A stretch of 64,000 nt of DNA from Acinetobacter calcoaceticus. GTDB taxonomy: Bacteria > Pseudomonadota > Gammaproteobacteria > Pseudomonadales > Moraxellaceae. Location: contig NZ_LS999521.1 of the NCBI RefSeq assembly GCF_900520355.1, positions 1,116,001-1,180,000 on the forward strand. The letters are read 5' to 3'. How positions within the stretch are numbered: position 1 is the stretch's first letter; every line of letters starts with the position of its first letter. Positions 26,715 to 35,499 of the stretch are shown here, piece by piece. A program made the translations under genes and the position numbers. Under the pieces are notes generated by a model. The model had not been told where the DNA came from, ran no database searches, and saw nothing but the letters and a program-made list of their open reading frames with translations.

Positions 26715-28252
26715 ATAGTTTCCAAGTCAGGTTGAACTTTACTGGTACTTTTGTTCATTAATCTATAAATAGGTTTCTTTAATAAAAATAACACGATTGC
26801 GCCAACTACTAGTGCCAAAACACATCTCATAAAGAGGGTAGGTAAATGATTAATACCATCTGCCGATACGTGCCCGCCAATTAAACCAGCTATGAGATTA
26901 CCTAAAGCTGAGCCAGTAAACCACAGACCCATAATTTGACCGCGTATGACATCGGGGGCAAGTTTAGTCATGGTAGATAAACCAATGGGGCTTAAGCAAA
27001 GTTCGCCTATGGTAAGTAAAAATAATGTACCGACTAACCAAAATGGTGAAACTAAGCCACCAGCAATGGCGAAACGACTGGCAAAAGACATAAGTAGAAA
27101 GCCGCCCGCTGCTAGTAAAAGCGCGATAATAAATTTACTGATATAACTTGGGTCTTTATTCGATTTACCTAGCTTCGCCCATAACCATGCTGCAATTGGG
27201 GCAAAAATAATAATAAAAAGTGCATTGATGGATTGGAACCATACTGCCGGAATTTCAAATCCGAAAACAATACGGTCCGTATAATCTTGAGCAAATAGGT
27301 TAAAAGATGTTGGTTTTTGCTCAAAGGCAGACCAAAATAGCGCAGAGGTCGCTAATAAAACAAAGCAAATAATAATTTTAAATTTTTCATGTTGTTCTAA
27401 GCCAAGGAAAAATAATAAATAGATAAAATAAGCGATAATTCCAATGCATATTCCAACTGTTAAATAAGTGGCTACTGCGACTGGATTGATATGAATAACG
27501 CCAAAGAAAGTAAGAGCAATAACGACTGCAACACTGAATAAAAATGAGAAAGCAATTTTTGGGGCATTTTTATTTTCTACAACGGGCTTATTCCAGTTGT
27601 CATTTTGTTGGCGCAATTGATTGAAAGACTGTAGTTGTGGAATTGCTAATGCACGGAAAATGAGTAAGGCAACCAACATTCCAAGACCGCCAATCCCAAA
27701 ACCCAGATGCCAGCCATGATCGCGAGCCAATATACCTGTAATAAGCGGGGCAATAAACGACCCCATATTAATCCCCATATAAAAAATGGAGAAACCGGCA
27801 TCACGTCTATTATCTTGGGCTTTATATAACGTTCCGACAATTACTGAAATACAGGTTTTAAATAACCCCGAACCAATAACAATAAGAACTAAACCGAAAT
27901 AAAAAAAGAATTGATCAAAGATAGGAGTAAGTGCAATCGATAAATGACCTAATGCAATAATGAGGGAGCCATACCAGACAGATCGTGCCTGACCTAACCA
28001 GTTGTCGGCAATCCAACCGCCTAAAACGGTCATTAAATACATAGAGCCAGCAAATAACCCAACAATTGCTGCTGCGGTAGGGCGGTCAAGACCTAAACCA
28101 CCGTCATTGACCATCGCAACCATGTAAAGAACCAACAAAGGACGAATTCCATAGTAAGAAAACCGTTCCCACAGTTCAGTAAAAAATAAAGTTTTTAAGG
28201 GTTTTGGATGGCCGAAAAAAGCTGTGTCGCATTGTTTGAGTTCATGCTTCAT
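26711..28252 (-). CDS. POT-family proton-dependent oligopeptide transporter
   Basis: Inner-membrane di/tripeptide symporter of the MFS-fold PTR2/POT family, 513 residues from the ATG at 28252, which has AAGGA six bases upstream; the longer frame starting at 28291 is unlikely. The proton-coupling signature ExxERFxYYG is intact (ELWERFSYYG) in the first helix, and the PTR2 signature around FSIFYMGINMGSF is visible. About 14 membrane segments. It is followed with a four-base overlap by an Xaa-Pro aminopeptidase, which suggests a role in using proline-containing peptides. Confidence 0.94.
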   Translation of the reverse strand: MKHELKQCDTAFFGHPKPLKTLFFTELWERFSYYGIRPLLVLYMVAMVNDGGLGLDRPTAAAIVGLFAGSMYLMTVLGGWIADNWLGQARSVWYGSLIIALGHLSIALTPIFDQFFFYFGLVLIVIGSGLFKTCISVIVGTLYKAQDNRRDAGFSIFYMGINMGSFIAPLITGILARDHGWHLGFGIGGLGMLVALLIFRALAIPQLQSFNQLRQQNDNWNKPVVENKNAPKIAFSFLFSVAVVIALTFFGVIHINPVAVATYLTVGICIGIIAYFIYLLFFLGLEQHEKFKIIICFVLLATSALFWSAFEQKPTSFNLFAQDYTDRIVFGFEIPAVWFQSINALFIIIFAPIAAWLWAKLGKSNKDPSYISKFIIALLLAAGGFLLMSFASRFAIAGGLVSPFWLVGTLFLLTIGELCLSPIGLSTMTKLAPDVIRGQIMGLWFTGSALGNLIAGLIGGHVSADGINHLPTLFMRCVLALVVGAIVLFLLKKPIYRLMNKSTSKVQPDLETI

Positions 28253-28291
28253 TTCAAATCCTTTGAACATATTTGTAGTTAAATAAACCAA

Positions 28292-28999
28292 ACTTTTAGT
28301 TTGTTTAATTATAAAAAAAAGTTATGTTTTATTTTTTAGATTTTTTTAAATTGAAAAGCAAGTTTGTCATGTATAAAAAAGGTATATAACAAATGGTAAA
28401 AAATTCCCTTCAGTCTCTGGGTGCACCAAAGCTGATCAAAATTTGCCTTGCGGTAGAGAGCTTCGTAAGAGAAAGAAAAATAATTTTATAAAACTTCCAT
28501 ATTTTAATAGGGGGATATGACGCAATAGATGGCTTTTTAAGCTTTCGAGAACTATTATTTAAGGCGATATTTATATTTAAACCTTTTTTGCAAAGGCAGA
28601 GGAGATTGGTGTTCTCAGCTAAAGGTTAAAATTTCATAAGTCATCATTTATTATTTTCATTCTTTGTAATAAGAATGCCAGCTTTCTATATAAGAAAGTA
28701 TTATGATCATGAATTATTGCTAGATATTGATGCGATGGGTCATATTAGCGCAACAATTTTGCACTAAATTAGGGCGATTGCGCGCTGTTCTTGTATGCCA
28801 TAATTTGAAAATGTCTGAATATGGTGCATTTAACTATGCAAACAGTATAATGGGTTCAGGACAAGGGACCTAAATCATGGATAGTTATAAGCAATTCAAT
28901 GTTTTAGGTAAGTCTTATAAAGTTGGTATGAGATTTGCTTTATAAATACCAGCAATTAACACGCACTTAACAAGTGCAACAAAATTTCATTGGAGCAAA
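28292..28999 (+). promoter_or_regulatory. Long glnA upstream region with TATAAT box and NtrC-like half sites
   Basis: About 700 bases without a clear gene. A perfect TATAAT lies at 28846-28851. Three elements resemble half of the NtrC consensus TGCACCA-N3-TGGTGCA: TGCACCA at 28422, TGCACTA at 28760 (followed by TAGGGCG three bases later, a partial second half) and TGGTGCA at 28822. No convincing sigma-54 -24/-12 pair was found. A short leader ORF at 28877 is listed separately. Nitrogen-responsive control is inferred. Confidence 0.45.
28877..28945 (+). CDS. Possible 22-residue leader peptide upstream of glnA
   Basis: ATG at 28877 is preceded at nine bases by AAGGGA and opens a 22-codon frame (MDSYKQFNVLG at the start) ending TAA at 28945, inside the transcribed leader if the TATAAT at 28846 is used. 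It ends 54 bases before the glnA start region. It has no run of a single amino acid, so classical attenuation is not evident. It could be a chance ORF, or an uORF sensing translation. Confidence 0.3.
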   Translation: MDSYKQFNVLGKSYKVGMRFAL

Positions 29000-29005
29000 A
29001 TGAGC

Positions 29006-30415
29006 ATGGCGAACAAGGTCCTTCAACTCATACAAGAAAGTGGCGCAAAATGGGTCGATTTTCGCTTTACTGATACTAAGGGTAAAGAACAGCACGTGAC
29101 TTACCCAGCTGATTCTATTGATGAAGATACTTTTGAAGACGGTAAAATGTTTGATGGTTCTTCAATCGCTGGTTGGAAAGGTATTGAAGCATCTGACATG
29201 ATTTTACGTCCAGATGCAGAAACTGGTTTTGTTGACCCGTTCTTTGCTGAACCAACTGTTGTTGTGACTTGTGACGTTATTGAACCTTCAACTGGTCAAG
29301 GTTACGAGCGTGACCCACGTTCGATTGCTCGCCGTGCAGAAGAATACTTAAAATCTACAGGTATCGGTGATACTGCATTCTTTGGTCCAGAACCAGAATT
29401 TTTTGTATTTGACGAAGTGAAGTGGGACATCGATATGTCTGGCGCTCGTCATACATTAATCGCTGAAGAAGCTGCTTGGTCTACTGGTAAAGATTACGAG
29501 TCAGGTAACTCTGGTCACCGTCCACGTGTTAAAGGCGGTTACTTCCCAGTTCCTCCGGTTGATTCTTCACAAGATATGCGTGCAGAAATGTGTGCGAAAA
29601 TCGAAGACATCATGGGCCCAGGTCGTGTAGAAGTGCATCACCACGAAGTTGCTTCTTGCCAATTAGAAATTGGTGTGAGCTTCAATACACTTGTACGCAA
29701 AGCTGACGAAGTTCAACAGTTCAAATATGCTGTTTGGAACGTTGCGCACCAATATGCAAAAACTGCAACCTTTATGCCTAAACCAATGGTAGGTGATAAC
29801 GGTTCTGGTATGCACGTTCATATGTCTATCTCTAAAGATGGCAAGAACTTGTTTGCTGGTGATGAATATGCAGGCCTTTCTGAAATGGCATTGTACTTTA
29901 TCGGTGGTGTTATCAAGCATGCTCGTGCATTGAATGCAATCACAAACCCATCTACAAACTCATACAAGCGTTTGGTTCCTCACTTCGAAGCACCAATCAT
30001 GCTTGCTTACTCAGCGCGTAACCGCTCTGCGTCTATCCGTATTCCATACGTTTCTAGCCCTAAAGGTAAGCGTATCGAAGCTCGTTTCCCAGACCCAATG
30101 ATGAACCCGTACTTAGGTTTCGCTGCATTGTTAATGGCTGGTATCGACGGTATTCAAAACAAGATCCATCCGGGCGAAGCTGCTGATAAGAACTTGTATG
30201 ATCTTCCTCCTGAAGAAGAAGCAAAAATCCCAACAGTTGCTCATAGCTTAGATATGGCTCTTGAAGCACTTCAAGCAGATCACGAATTCTTGTTAAAAGG
30301 CGGCGTGTTCACTAAAGAAATGCTTGATGCATACATCGAACTTAAAACTGAAGATGTCCGTCGTCTTAACACGACTACTCACCCAGTTGAATTTGATATG
30401 TACTACAGCTTGTAA
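29006..30415 (+). CDS. glnA: Type I glutamine synthetase
   Basis: Condenses ammonia with glutamate using ATP; dodecameric GSI-beta enzyme. The ATG at 29006 gives 469 residues, identical to the E. coli length; an ATG two codons upstream at 29000 has a GGAG at only four bases. Beta-grasp domain (about 1-100, with [10 protein letters not shown]) and catalytic domain with FFGPEPEFF, the ATP loop [14 protein letters not shown] and RIEARFPDP are complete. The adenylylation tyrosine lies in NLYDLPPEE near residue 397, so regulation by GlnE is expected. A strong terminator follows. Confidence 0.97.
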   Translation: MANKVLQLIQESGAKWVDFRFTDTKGKEQHVTYPADSIDEDTFEDGKMFDGSSIAGWKGIEASDMILRPDAETGFVDPFFAEPTVVVTCDVIEPSTGQGYERDPRSIARRAEEYLKSTGIGDTAFFGPEPEFFVFDEVKWDIDMSGARHTLIAEEAAWSTGKDYESGNSGHRPRVKGGYFPVPPVDSSQDMRAEMCAKIEDIMGPGRVEVHHHEVASCQLEIGVSFNTLVRKADEVQQFKYAVWNVAHQYAKTATFMPKPMVGDNGSGMHVHMSISKDGKNLFAGDEYAGLSEMALYFIGGVIKHARALNAITNPSTNSYKRLVPHFEAPIMLAYSARNRSASIRIPYVSSPKGKRIEARFPDPMMNPYLGFAALLMAGIDGIQNKIHPGEAADKNLYDLPPEEEAKIPTVAHSLDMALEALQADHEFLLKGGVFTKEMLDAYIELKTEDVRRLNTTTHPVEFDMYYSL

Positions 30416-30427
30416 TACGTATTTTGT

Positions 30428-30456
30428 AAAAAAGCCTGCTTATGCAGGCTTTTTTA
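30428..30456 (+). terminator. Intrinsic terminator after glnA
   Basis: AAAAAGCCTGC pairs with GCAGGCTTTTT around a four-base loop, then T. Confidence 0.9.
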
Positions 30457-30540
30457 TTGCTCAGAATGTTGATTGAATTCTCTACGTTTTTTATCAAAAA
30501 ATTGGGGTAAACTAAGTGCGAGTTTTCATGTGAGCAGATT

Positions 30541-31050
30541 ATGCGTAAACGGCAACCAGTACTTAAACAGGAAAAGACTTTAAATCCTGAGTTGAAAACA
30601 TGGTTGTATGCGTCCGGTTCTCTGACTCAACAATTGACTGATCTTGGTGATGGCCAGTTCAGTGTAAAACCTTTTAAAGAACACTTTCAGCGTTTAACTT
30701 TTGCAGATAGCCAATGGATGAATATACCTCATACTCACACCTCATGGGTGCGCGAGACTTATTTATATGGCAGTGAGGTAGAGCCATGGGTGAAAGCAAA
30801 AAGTATTTTTCCTATTCTAAGCCTACAAAAAAAAGCCCGCATATTTCAGCACATTGGTTCTAAGCCGATTGGACGTTTCCTATTTCAAAGAACGACACCA
30901 CTTTGTGACCGCCGTGTCATTCGTTTGCCAGAAGGGTGGACGCGACAAAGTTGCTATACTTGGCATGGGTGTAAATTTATTGTTCAAGAAACATTCTTAC
31001 CGGCTTTTGAAGCTTTTTTAAATCAGCAGAACGACAAGGAACTACTATGA
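30541..31050 (+). CDS. ubiC: Chorismate--pyruvate lyase
   Basis: Releases pyruvate from chorismate to give 4-hydroxybenzoate, the ubiquinone ring precursor. 169 residues, the usual size. The pattern W-(L)YASGSLTQQL near the N-terminus and WVRETYLYG plus R-(V)IRLP towards the C-terminus match the family. Its stop overlaps the start of ubiA by four bases (ATGA), giving tight translational coupling of consecutive steps in the pathway. Confidence 0.94.
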   Translation: MRKRQPVLKQEKTLNPELKTWLYASGSLTQQLTDLGDGQFSVKPFKEHFQRLTFADSQWMNIPHTHTSWVRETYLYGSEVEPWVKAKSIFPILSLQKKARIFQHIGSKPIGRFLFQRTTPLCDRRVIRLPEGWTRQSCYTWHGCKFIVQETFLPAFEAFLNQQNDKELL

Positions 31051-31925
31051 CGACTGCAACAGATACCACATGGCGTCAGCGTTTAGAAGCATACTATTAT
31101 CTATGTCGATTTGATAAGCCGATTGGAACAGAACTGGTCTTTTGGCCAACCATGTGGGCACTTTGGGTTGCGGCAGAAGGAATGCCGCCATTGCATATTC
31201 TTTTGGCAATGGTCTTAGGTACAATTTTTATGCGTGCTGCTGGTTGTGCCATTAATGACTTTGCGGACCGTAAAGTAGACGCACATGTTGAACGCACTAA
31301 AACACGTCCATTAGCAACTGGGGTAATTCGTCCGAGAGAAGCAATATATGTATTTTTAGCTCTAGTATTTGCTAGTGCTTGTACTTTGTTTTTTTTACCT
31401 ATAGCGACATTCTATTGTGCACTAGGTGGTTTGGTTTTGGCATTTATATATCCCTTTATGAAAAGGTATACGCACTTACCTCAAGTTGTTTTAGGTATGG
31501 CGTTTTCTTGGGGAATTCCGATGTCATTTACTGCGATGGGTAAGCCTTTAGATATAACGTGCTGGCTTCTTTATTTTGGTAATCTAGCTTGGACAGTCGC
31601 TTATGACACTCAATATGCCATTACTGACCGTGAATATGATTTAAAGATTGGTGTGAAATCTACAGCTATTCTTTTTGGTCGATATGACATCCAGATTATT
31701 GCGCTTTTACAAGCAACCAGTCTTGTTTTGATTGGTTCGGCACTGTATTTAGAAAATATTTTATTTCCATGGGCGATCATTGCTTTGATTGTTGTTGCAT
31801 TCGATTTTATATATCAAACAATTAAAACTAAAGACCGCAACCCTCAAGTCTGTTTTTGGGCATTCCGTCACAATCGCTGGGTTGGATTAATCATTTTTCT
31901 GGGAATAGTTTTAAATTTCATATAG
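31047..31925 (+). CDS. ubiA: 4-hydroxybenzoate polyprenyltransferase
   Basis: Inner-membrane prenyltransferase that attaches the polyprenyl chain to 4-hydroxybenzoate. 292 residues, eight to nine helices. The two Asp-rich motifs binding Mg-diphosphate are present: NDFADRKVD near residue 70 and DREYDLKIG near residue 195, with GTELVFWPTMWAL at the N-terminus. Second gene of ubiCA. Confidence 0.96.
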   Translation: MTTATDTTWRQRLEAYYYLCRFDKPIGTELVFWPTMWALWVAAEGMPPLHILLAMVLGTIFMRAAGCAINDFADRKVDAHVERTKTRPLATGVIRPREAIYVFLALVFASACTLFFLPIATFYCALGGLVLAFIYPFMKRYTHLPQVVLGMAFSWGIPMSFTAMGKPLDITCWLLYFGNLAWTVAYDTQYAITDREYDLKIGVKSTAILFGRYDIQIIALLQATSLVLIGSALYLENILFPWAIIALIVVAFDFIYQTIKTKDRNPQVCFWAFRHNRWVGLIIFLGIVLNFI

Positions 31926-32039
31926 TAAAAATGACCGTAAGGTTGAAAAGTATTCTATGCAGAGCACTTTTTTTATGTCTTAATATTTGTGCATAAAAAT
32001 GTGCGGAATAAATAACACATAACATAAAAAGGATATTTT

Positions 32040-33347
32040 ATGAAACGGTCAAAAATTGCTTTAGCTATAACATTATCGGTTTCAGCATTATTTCTTGCAG
32101 CATGTAATGACGATGATGATGACTATACTGGTGTGAACCCTGATAAAACTTATGTTTCTGAAAAAGCCTATTCTAAGGATAGTTTAGAGGGTGCTTCATC
32201 TATAAAAGTCATGACCTATAACATGGTCAATGTACAAGGGAAAACAGCAGAAGCAACCGCAATAGTAATGTTCCCTAAAATTGCTCAACCTAAAGATGGT
32301 TATCGTGTAGTTGTATGGGAACACGGCACTGTAGGTGTAGGGGATAGTTGTGCCCCAAGCAACAATACGATTAATCCACGTTTCAAAATTTTAGCCGATA
32401 CATTATTGGCAGCTGGTTATGTCGTGATTGCTCCAGATTATGAAGGTTTAGGTACTCGAGGGATGCATCCATACCTTAATTTGGGAAGTGAGGCTAAATC
32501 TGCAATTGCAGCAGTTAAAGCTGCGAAGGATCATTACGGTAGTCAGTTGAATAGTTCATGGATGTCAATTGGGCAGTCTCAAGGTGGTCATGCTTCATTA
32601 GGAACAGCTGAATTTGCTAATAATGACAGTAACTATAAAGGAGCGGTTGCAACTGCTCCAGCTTCCAGCCTTGGCGATATTATTTCTATAGTTGCTCCGC
32701 AAGCAATTAAAGATATTCTTCAGAAAGAACAGGCTGGTACTGTACCAGTTGGTACGGCTGTAGAAGTGTATGCTGAGCTACTCGCATATGCTGCATACAC
32801 TACCGTAGGTATTACTGCTTATGAGCCTAAATTTAATTATCGTGAAATTTTCCAACAACGCTCTCAAAGTATAGCTGAGTTCGCAGAAGGCACAACTGGT
32901 GAGAATGGCGTATGTTTACCTGATTTACATAATAAATTTGCAGACGATATTCGTGATTTTCTTGCGACTAATGCTGGTAAAACAGTTCTAGATTATCCTG
33001 GTTTAGCCGGTAATTTCCAAGAAAATCCAACGGTGAAAAAATTCTTGGTAGACAATCAGCCAGCCACTAAAAAAATTAATTCCCCAGTCATGATTGTTCA
33101 GGGTACTGCTGATATGGCTGTACCATATCCTATCACTGAAGGATTGCAAAATAGGCTTAAAGACAAGGGAACTGATGTGACATTTGTGCCTGTTGTAGGC
33201 GCTGCTCATACTCAAGCGATTGTATGTAGAAATGCTGAGATTTATCAATTTGTTCAATCTAAGATGCCTGCTAAAACAAATATTGTGCTTGATCCATCAG
33301 TAATAGATGCAAGTAAGAATTTCGAATGTACTGGAGTAGCACAATAA
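32040..33347 (+). CDS. Lipoprotein with alpha/beta-hydrolase (secretory lipase-like) domain
   Basis: Surface or periplasmic hydrolase anchored as a lipoprotein: a type II signal peptide with lipobox LAAC puts the lipid on Cys22, followed by a run of five Asp, a possible outer-membrane retention signal. The mature domain (about 60-420) has the nucleophile elbow GQSQGG near residue 182, a probable Asp in GTADMAVP and a His in GAAHTQ. It resembles the LIP secretory lipase / triacylglycerol lipase-type family. Several Cys could form disulfides. AAAGGA precedes the ATG. Ester substrate unknown; a role in polyester or lipid use is possible. Confidence 0.85.
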   Translation: MKRSKIALAITLSVSALFLAACNDDDDDYTGVNPDKTYVSEKAYSKDSLEGASSIKVMTYNMVNVQGKTAEATAIVMFPKIAQPKDGYRVVVWEHGTVGVGDSCAPSNNTINPRFKILADTLLAAGYVVIAPDYEGLGTRGMHPYLNLGSEAKSAIAAVKAAKDHYGSQLNSSWMSIGQSQGGHASLGTAEFANNDSNYKGAVATAPASSLGDIISIVAPQAIKDILQKEQAGTVPVGTAVEVYAELLAYAAYTTVGITAYEPKFNYREIFQQRSQSIAEFAEGTTGENGVCLPDLHNKFADDIRDFLATNAGKTVLDYPGLAGNFQENPTVKKFLVDNQPATKKINSPVMIVQGTADMAVPYPITEGLQNRLKDKGTDVTFVPVVGAAHTQAIVCRNAEIYQFVQSKMPAKTNIVLDPSVIDASKNFECTGVAQ

Positions 33348-33373
33348 TTTTTTGTATTTAAAATATTCAAGTT

Positions 33374-33402
33374 AAAAGGGTCCTAAAGAGGGCCCTTTTT
33401 TT
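33374..33402 (+). terminator. Intrinsic terminator after the lipoprotein hydrolase gene
   Basis: AAAAGGG-T-CC pairs with GG-G-CCCTTTT around a six-base loop, then T. Confidence 0.85.
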
Positions 33403-33453
33403 GTTATATTGTTACGCACTCTGAAATCGATACCGTTTGAGGTTGAAGTACTT

Positions 33454-33654
33454 ATGAACCAGCAACCTGTTGAAAAAAAATCTGTTCCTTGGTTATTAAT
33501 GGGATTAGGTTTACTTATTCCTTTTCTGATTATTGGAATTCTTTTCTTGGCTGCAAAAAGTGATGCTAAAACTAAAAAACAATATGAGCAGCAACGTCTA
33601 GAAATGGCAAAAAGAATAGCTGAGAAAGAAGCAACAAATTCTGAAAAGAAATAA
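33454..33654 (+). CDS. Small single-pass membrane protein (66 aa)
   Basis: Unrecognised protein. The ATG at 33454 is preferred: the longer frame from 33409 begins inside the terminator area, while a GAGG site lies eleven bases upstream of 33454. Predicted layout: a short polar N-terminus, a helix at about 11-32 (rich in Leu, Ile, Gly) and a charged, coiled-coil-like C-terminus rich in Lys, Glu, Gln and Ala. Convergent with the DUF2726 gene, only ten bases away at the 3' end. Confidence 0.65.
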   Translation: MNQQPVEKKSVPWLLMGLGLLIPFLIIGILFLAAKSDAKTKKQYEQQRLEMAKRIAEKEATNSEKK

Positions 33655-33664
33655 CACTAGCTTT

Positions 33665-34108
33665 CTAATGAATATCCTTCTGTAGCTGACGTACAGTCGG
33701 AATACTTGTGTAGCGTTTTACAAGGTAACCTGCTTCTGTGAGCATTTGATCACGAATACGATCTTCTTCCGCTTTTTCAAGGTGAGAAGGGTCATCTAGT
33801 TCAATTATGGCGATCACTTCCATCTTGTCGTTGAGCACAACAAAGTCAGTAACTTTTCGGTTGAACTGACTACGAATTTTATAGTCCTTACTGGTAATTA
33901 AAGCGCTAAAAGCCACTTGTGCTAAAACATGATAACTTGGAAAACTTTGTTTTAAACGGATAAACATTTGAGTTTCAAAGTTGGTAATAACAGGACGAGC
34001 AAAGAATTTTTGTTTTGGAAATAAATACGGACGTAAACAAATAACAAGAAAAATGCAGGTGCTTACGCAACCTAAAACAATAAAAAATAAGTGACTCGAT
34101 TCGAACAT
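33665..34108 (-). CDS. DUF2726 domain protein with N-terminal membrane helix
   Basis: 147 residues: a membrane helix at about 7-25 followed by a DUF2726 domain. The domain is related to restriction-endonuclease-like folds; the pattern TDFVVLN followed by IAIIELDDPSH and a RD-MLTEAG(Y) segment is visible, with the D...E-x-D arrangement of the PD-(D/E)xK type. Whether it is a nuclease is unproven. Start ATG 34108; a terminator for the tRNA-Asn genes lies right upstream at 34128-34156. Confidence 0.8.
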   Translation of the reverse strand: MFESSHLFFIVLGCVSTCIFLVICLRPYLFPKQKFFARPVITNFETQMFIRLKQSFPSYHVLAQVAFSALITSKDYKIRSQFNRKVTDFVVLNDKMEVIAIIELDDPSHLEKAEEDRIRDQMLTEAGYLVKRYTSIPTVRQLQKDIH

Positions 34109-34127
34109 GTGAAGGCATCATATAAAT

Positions 34128-34156
34128 AAAAACCCACTCATTATGAGTGGGTTTTT
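34128..34156 (-). terminator. Intrinsic terminator after tRNA-Asn 1
   Basis: AAAAACCCACTCA and TGAGTGGGTTTTT are perfect complements around a three-base loop. Confidence 0.85.
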
Positions 34157-34164
34157 AAGAATCT

Positions 34165-34240
34165 TGGCTCTCCAACCTGGGCTCGAACCAGGGACCTGCG
34201 GATTAACAGTCCGTCGCTCTACCGACTGAGCTATTGGAGA
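34165..34240 (-). tRNA. tRNA-Asn (GTT), copy 1
   Basis: 76-base cloverleaf on the minus strand with encoded CCA. Anticodon loop ACTGTTAAT carries GTT. Acceptor 5' TCTCCAA pairs with 3' TTGGAGA. Body is identical to the other two copies. Confidence 0.96.
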
Positions 34241-34385
34241 ATCTGGAAAAGGATTTTAGGCAGGAAAGAGGGCTGGGTCAAGTCTTAATAATGGAATTAG
34301 TGAGAATATCTATTCGTTTGGTTTAAAAATATTCGAAACATTGATTTAATTAAAAATAATAGAAAAACTTTAAATGATTAGAAAA

Positions 34386-34414
34386 GAAAAAGCCCGCAAT
34401 AGATGCGGGCTTTT
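34386..34414 (-). terminator. Intrinsic terminator between tRNA-Asn copies 1 and 2
   Basis: AAAAGCCCGCA and TGCGGGCTTTT form a hairpin around four bases; on the minus strand it ends the transcript of copies 2 and 3. Confidence 0.85.
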
Positions 34415-34421
34415 AGAATCT

Positions 34422-34497
34422 TGGCTCTCCCACCTGGGCTCGAACCAGGGACCTGCGGATTAACAGTCCGTCGCTCTACCGACTGAGCTATGGGAGA
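34422..34497 (-). tRNA. tRNA-Asn (GTT), copy 2
   Basis: 76 bases with GTT anticodon and encoded CCA. Its last acceptor pair differs from the other copies by a compensated change: 5' TCTCCCA with 3' TGGGAGA (C-G/G-C in place of A-T). Confidence 0.96.
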
Positions 34498-34505
34498 TTA
34501 GTAGA

Positions 34506-34581
34506 TGGCTCTCCAACCTGGGCTCGAACCAGGGACCTGCGGATTAACAGTCCGTCGCTCTACCGACTGAGCTATTGGAGA
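34506..34581 (-). tRNA. tRNA-Asn (GTT), copy 3
   Basis: 76 bases, identical to copy 1, eight bases upstream of copy 2 and probably co-transcribed with it. Confidence 0.96.
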
Positions 34582-34683
34582 ATCTGATGCGCATTTTATG
34601 GATGAAATCTAAAAGCGTCAATAAGAATATTAAAGAAAATGAATCGTTTGCTTGATTAATACGCTTTTTTAGTATTAAAAATA

Positions 34684-34713
34684 AAAAAACCACCCAAAAT
34701 AGGGTGGTTTTTT
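34684..34713 (-). terminator. Intrinsic terminator after sodB
   Basis: AAAAAACCACCC and GGGTGGTTTTTT pair around a six-base loop. Confidence 0.9.
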
Positions 34714-34727
34714 ATAAAGAAATAAAA

Positions 34728-35354
34728 TTATTTCTCTACACCAGCTGGTTGACCTGCAAGTTTCGCATTTGCATAGTCCCAGTTCACAAGGCTTTCTAAG
34801 AAAGTTGCGATGTATTTAGGACGTAAGTTACGGAAATCGATGTAGTAAGCATGTTCCCATACGTCAATTGTTAATACAGCAATTTGACCATGTGCAAGTG
34901 GGGTGTCTGCATTAGAAGTTTTAGTAATAGATAATTTACCGTTTACTTCATCAGCAACTAACCAAGCCCAACCTGAACCGAATTGAGTTGTTGCAGCAGC
35001 AGTAAATTCTTCTGCAAATTTTTCGTAGCTACCAAAAGCTTCGTCAATTTTAGCAGCGATTGCGCCAGTAGGCTTACCACCACCATTTGGCTTCATAGAA
35101 TTCCAATAGAATGTATGGTTCCAAACTTGAGCAGCGTTATTGAAAATACCAGCTTTAGATGTATCACCAGCAGTTGCTTGGATGATTTCTTCTAAAGTTT
35201 TACCTTCAAGGTCAGTTCCTTTGATTAAGTTGTTTAAGTTAACAACATAGGTATTGTGGTGTTTATCGTGATGGTATTCTAAAGTTTCTTTACTAATATG
35301 TGGCGCTAAATCATCATAGCCATATGGAAGTGCAGGTAAAGTAATGGTTGTCAT
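34728..35354 (-). CDS. sodB: Superoxide dismutase, iron type
   Basis: Dismutates superoxide to oxygen and hydrogen peroxide; cytoplasmic dimer. The ATG at 35354 gives 208 residues, with AGGAA upstream, and begins MTTITLPALPYGYDDLAPHI; the longer frame to 35387 is spurious. Metal ligands are in KHHNTYV (first His region at YHHDKHH), NHTFYW (second His), and DVWEHAYYIDF (Asp and last His). The AAATTQFGSGWAW segment fits Fe-SOD rather than Mn-SOD. Monocistronic. Confidence 0.95.
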   Translation of the reverse strand: MTTITLPALPYGYDDLAPHISKETLEYHHDKHHNTYVVNLNNLIKGTDLEGKTLEEIIQATAGDTSKAGIFNNAAQVWNHTFYWNSMKPNGGGKPTGAIAAKIDEAFGSYEKFAEEFTAAATTQFGSGWAWLVADEVNGKLSITKTSNADTPLAHGQIAVLTIDVWEHAYYIDFRNLRPKYIATFLESLVNWDYANAKLAGQPAGVEK

Positions 35355-35499
35355 GTTCCTATTCCTTGCATTTGCTGGGTTATACAATTAAGTGGCTCTA
35401 TTGTAAATGATTCTGTTCACAATAGGGCATCGTTTTAAAGAACTATACACAATAAAGATCTAATTAATACGCATAACACAGATTGAAAAAAAGACTTAA

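Noticed and set aside
28292..28999. Sigma-54 promoter for glnA
   Set aside because: Looked for GG-N10-GC with TGGCAC-like context; the best candidate near 28822 has a spacing of 13, so it was not called.
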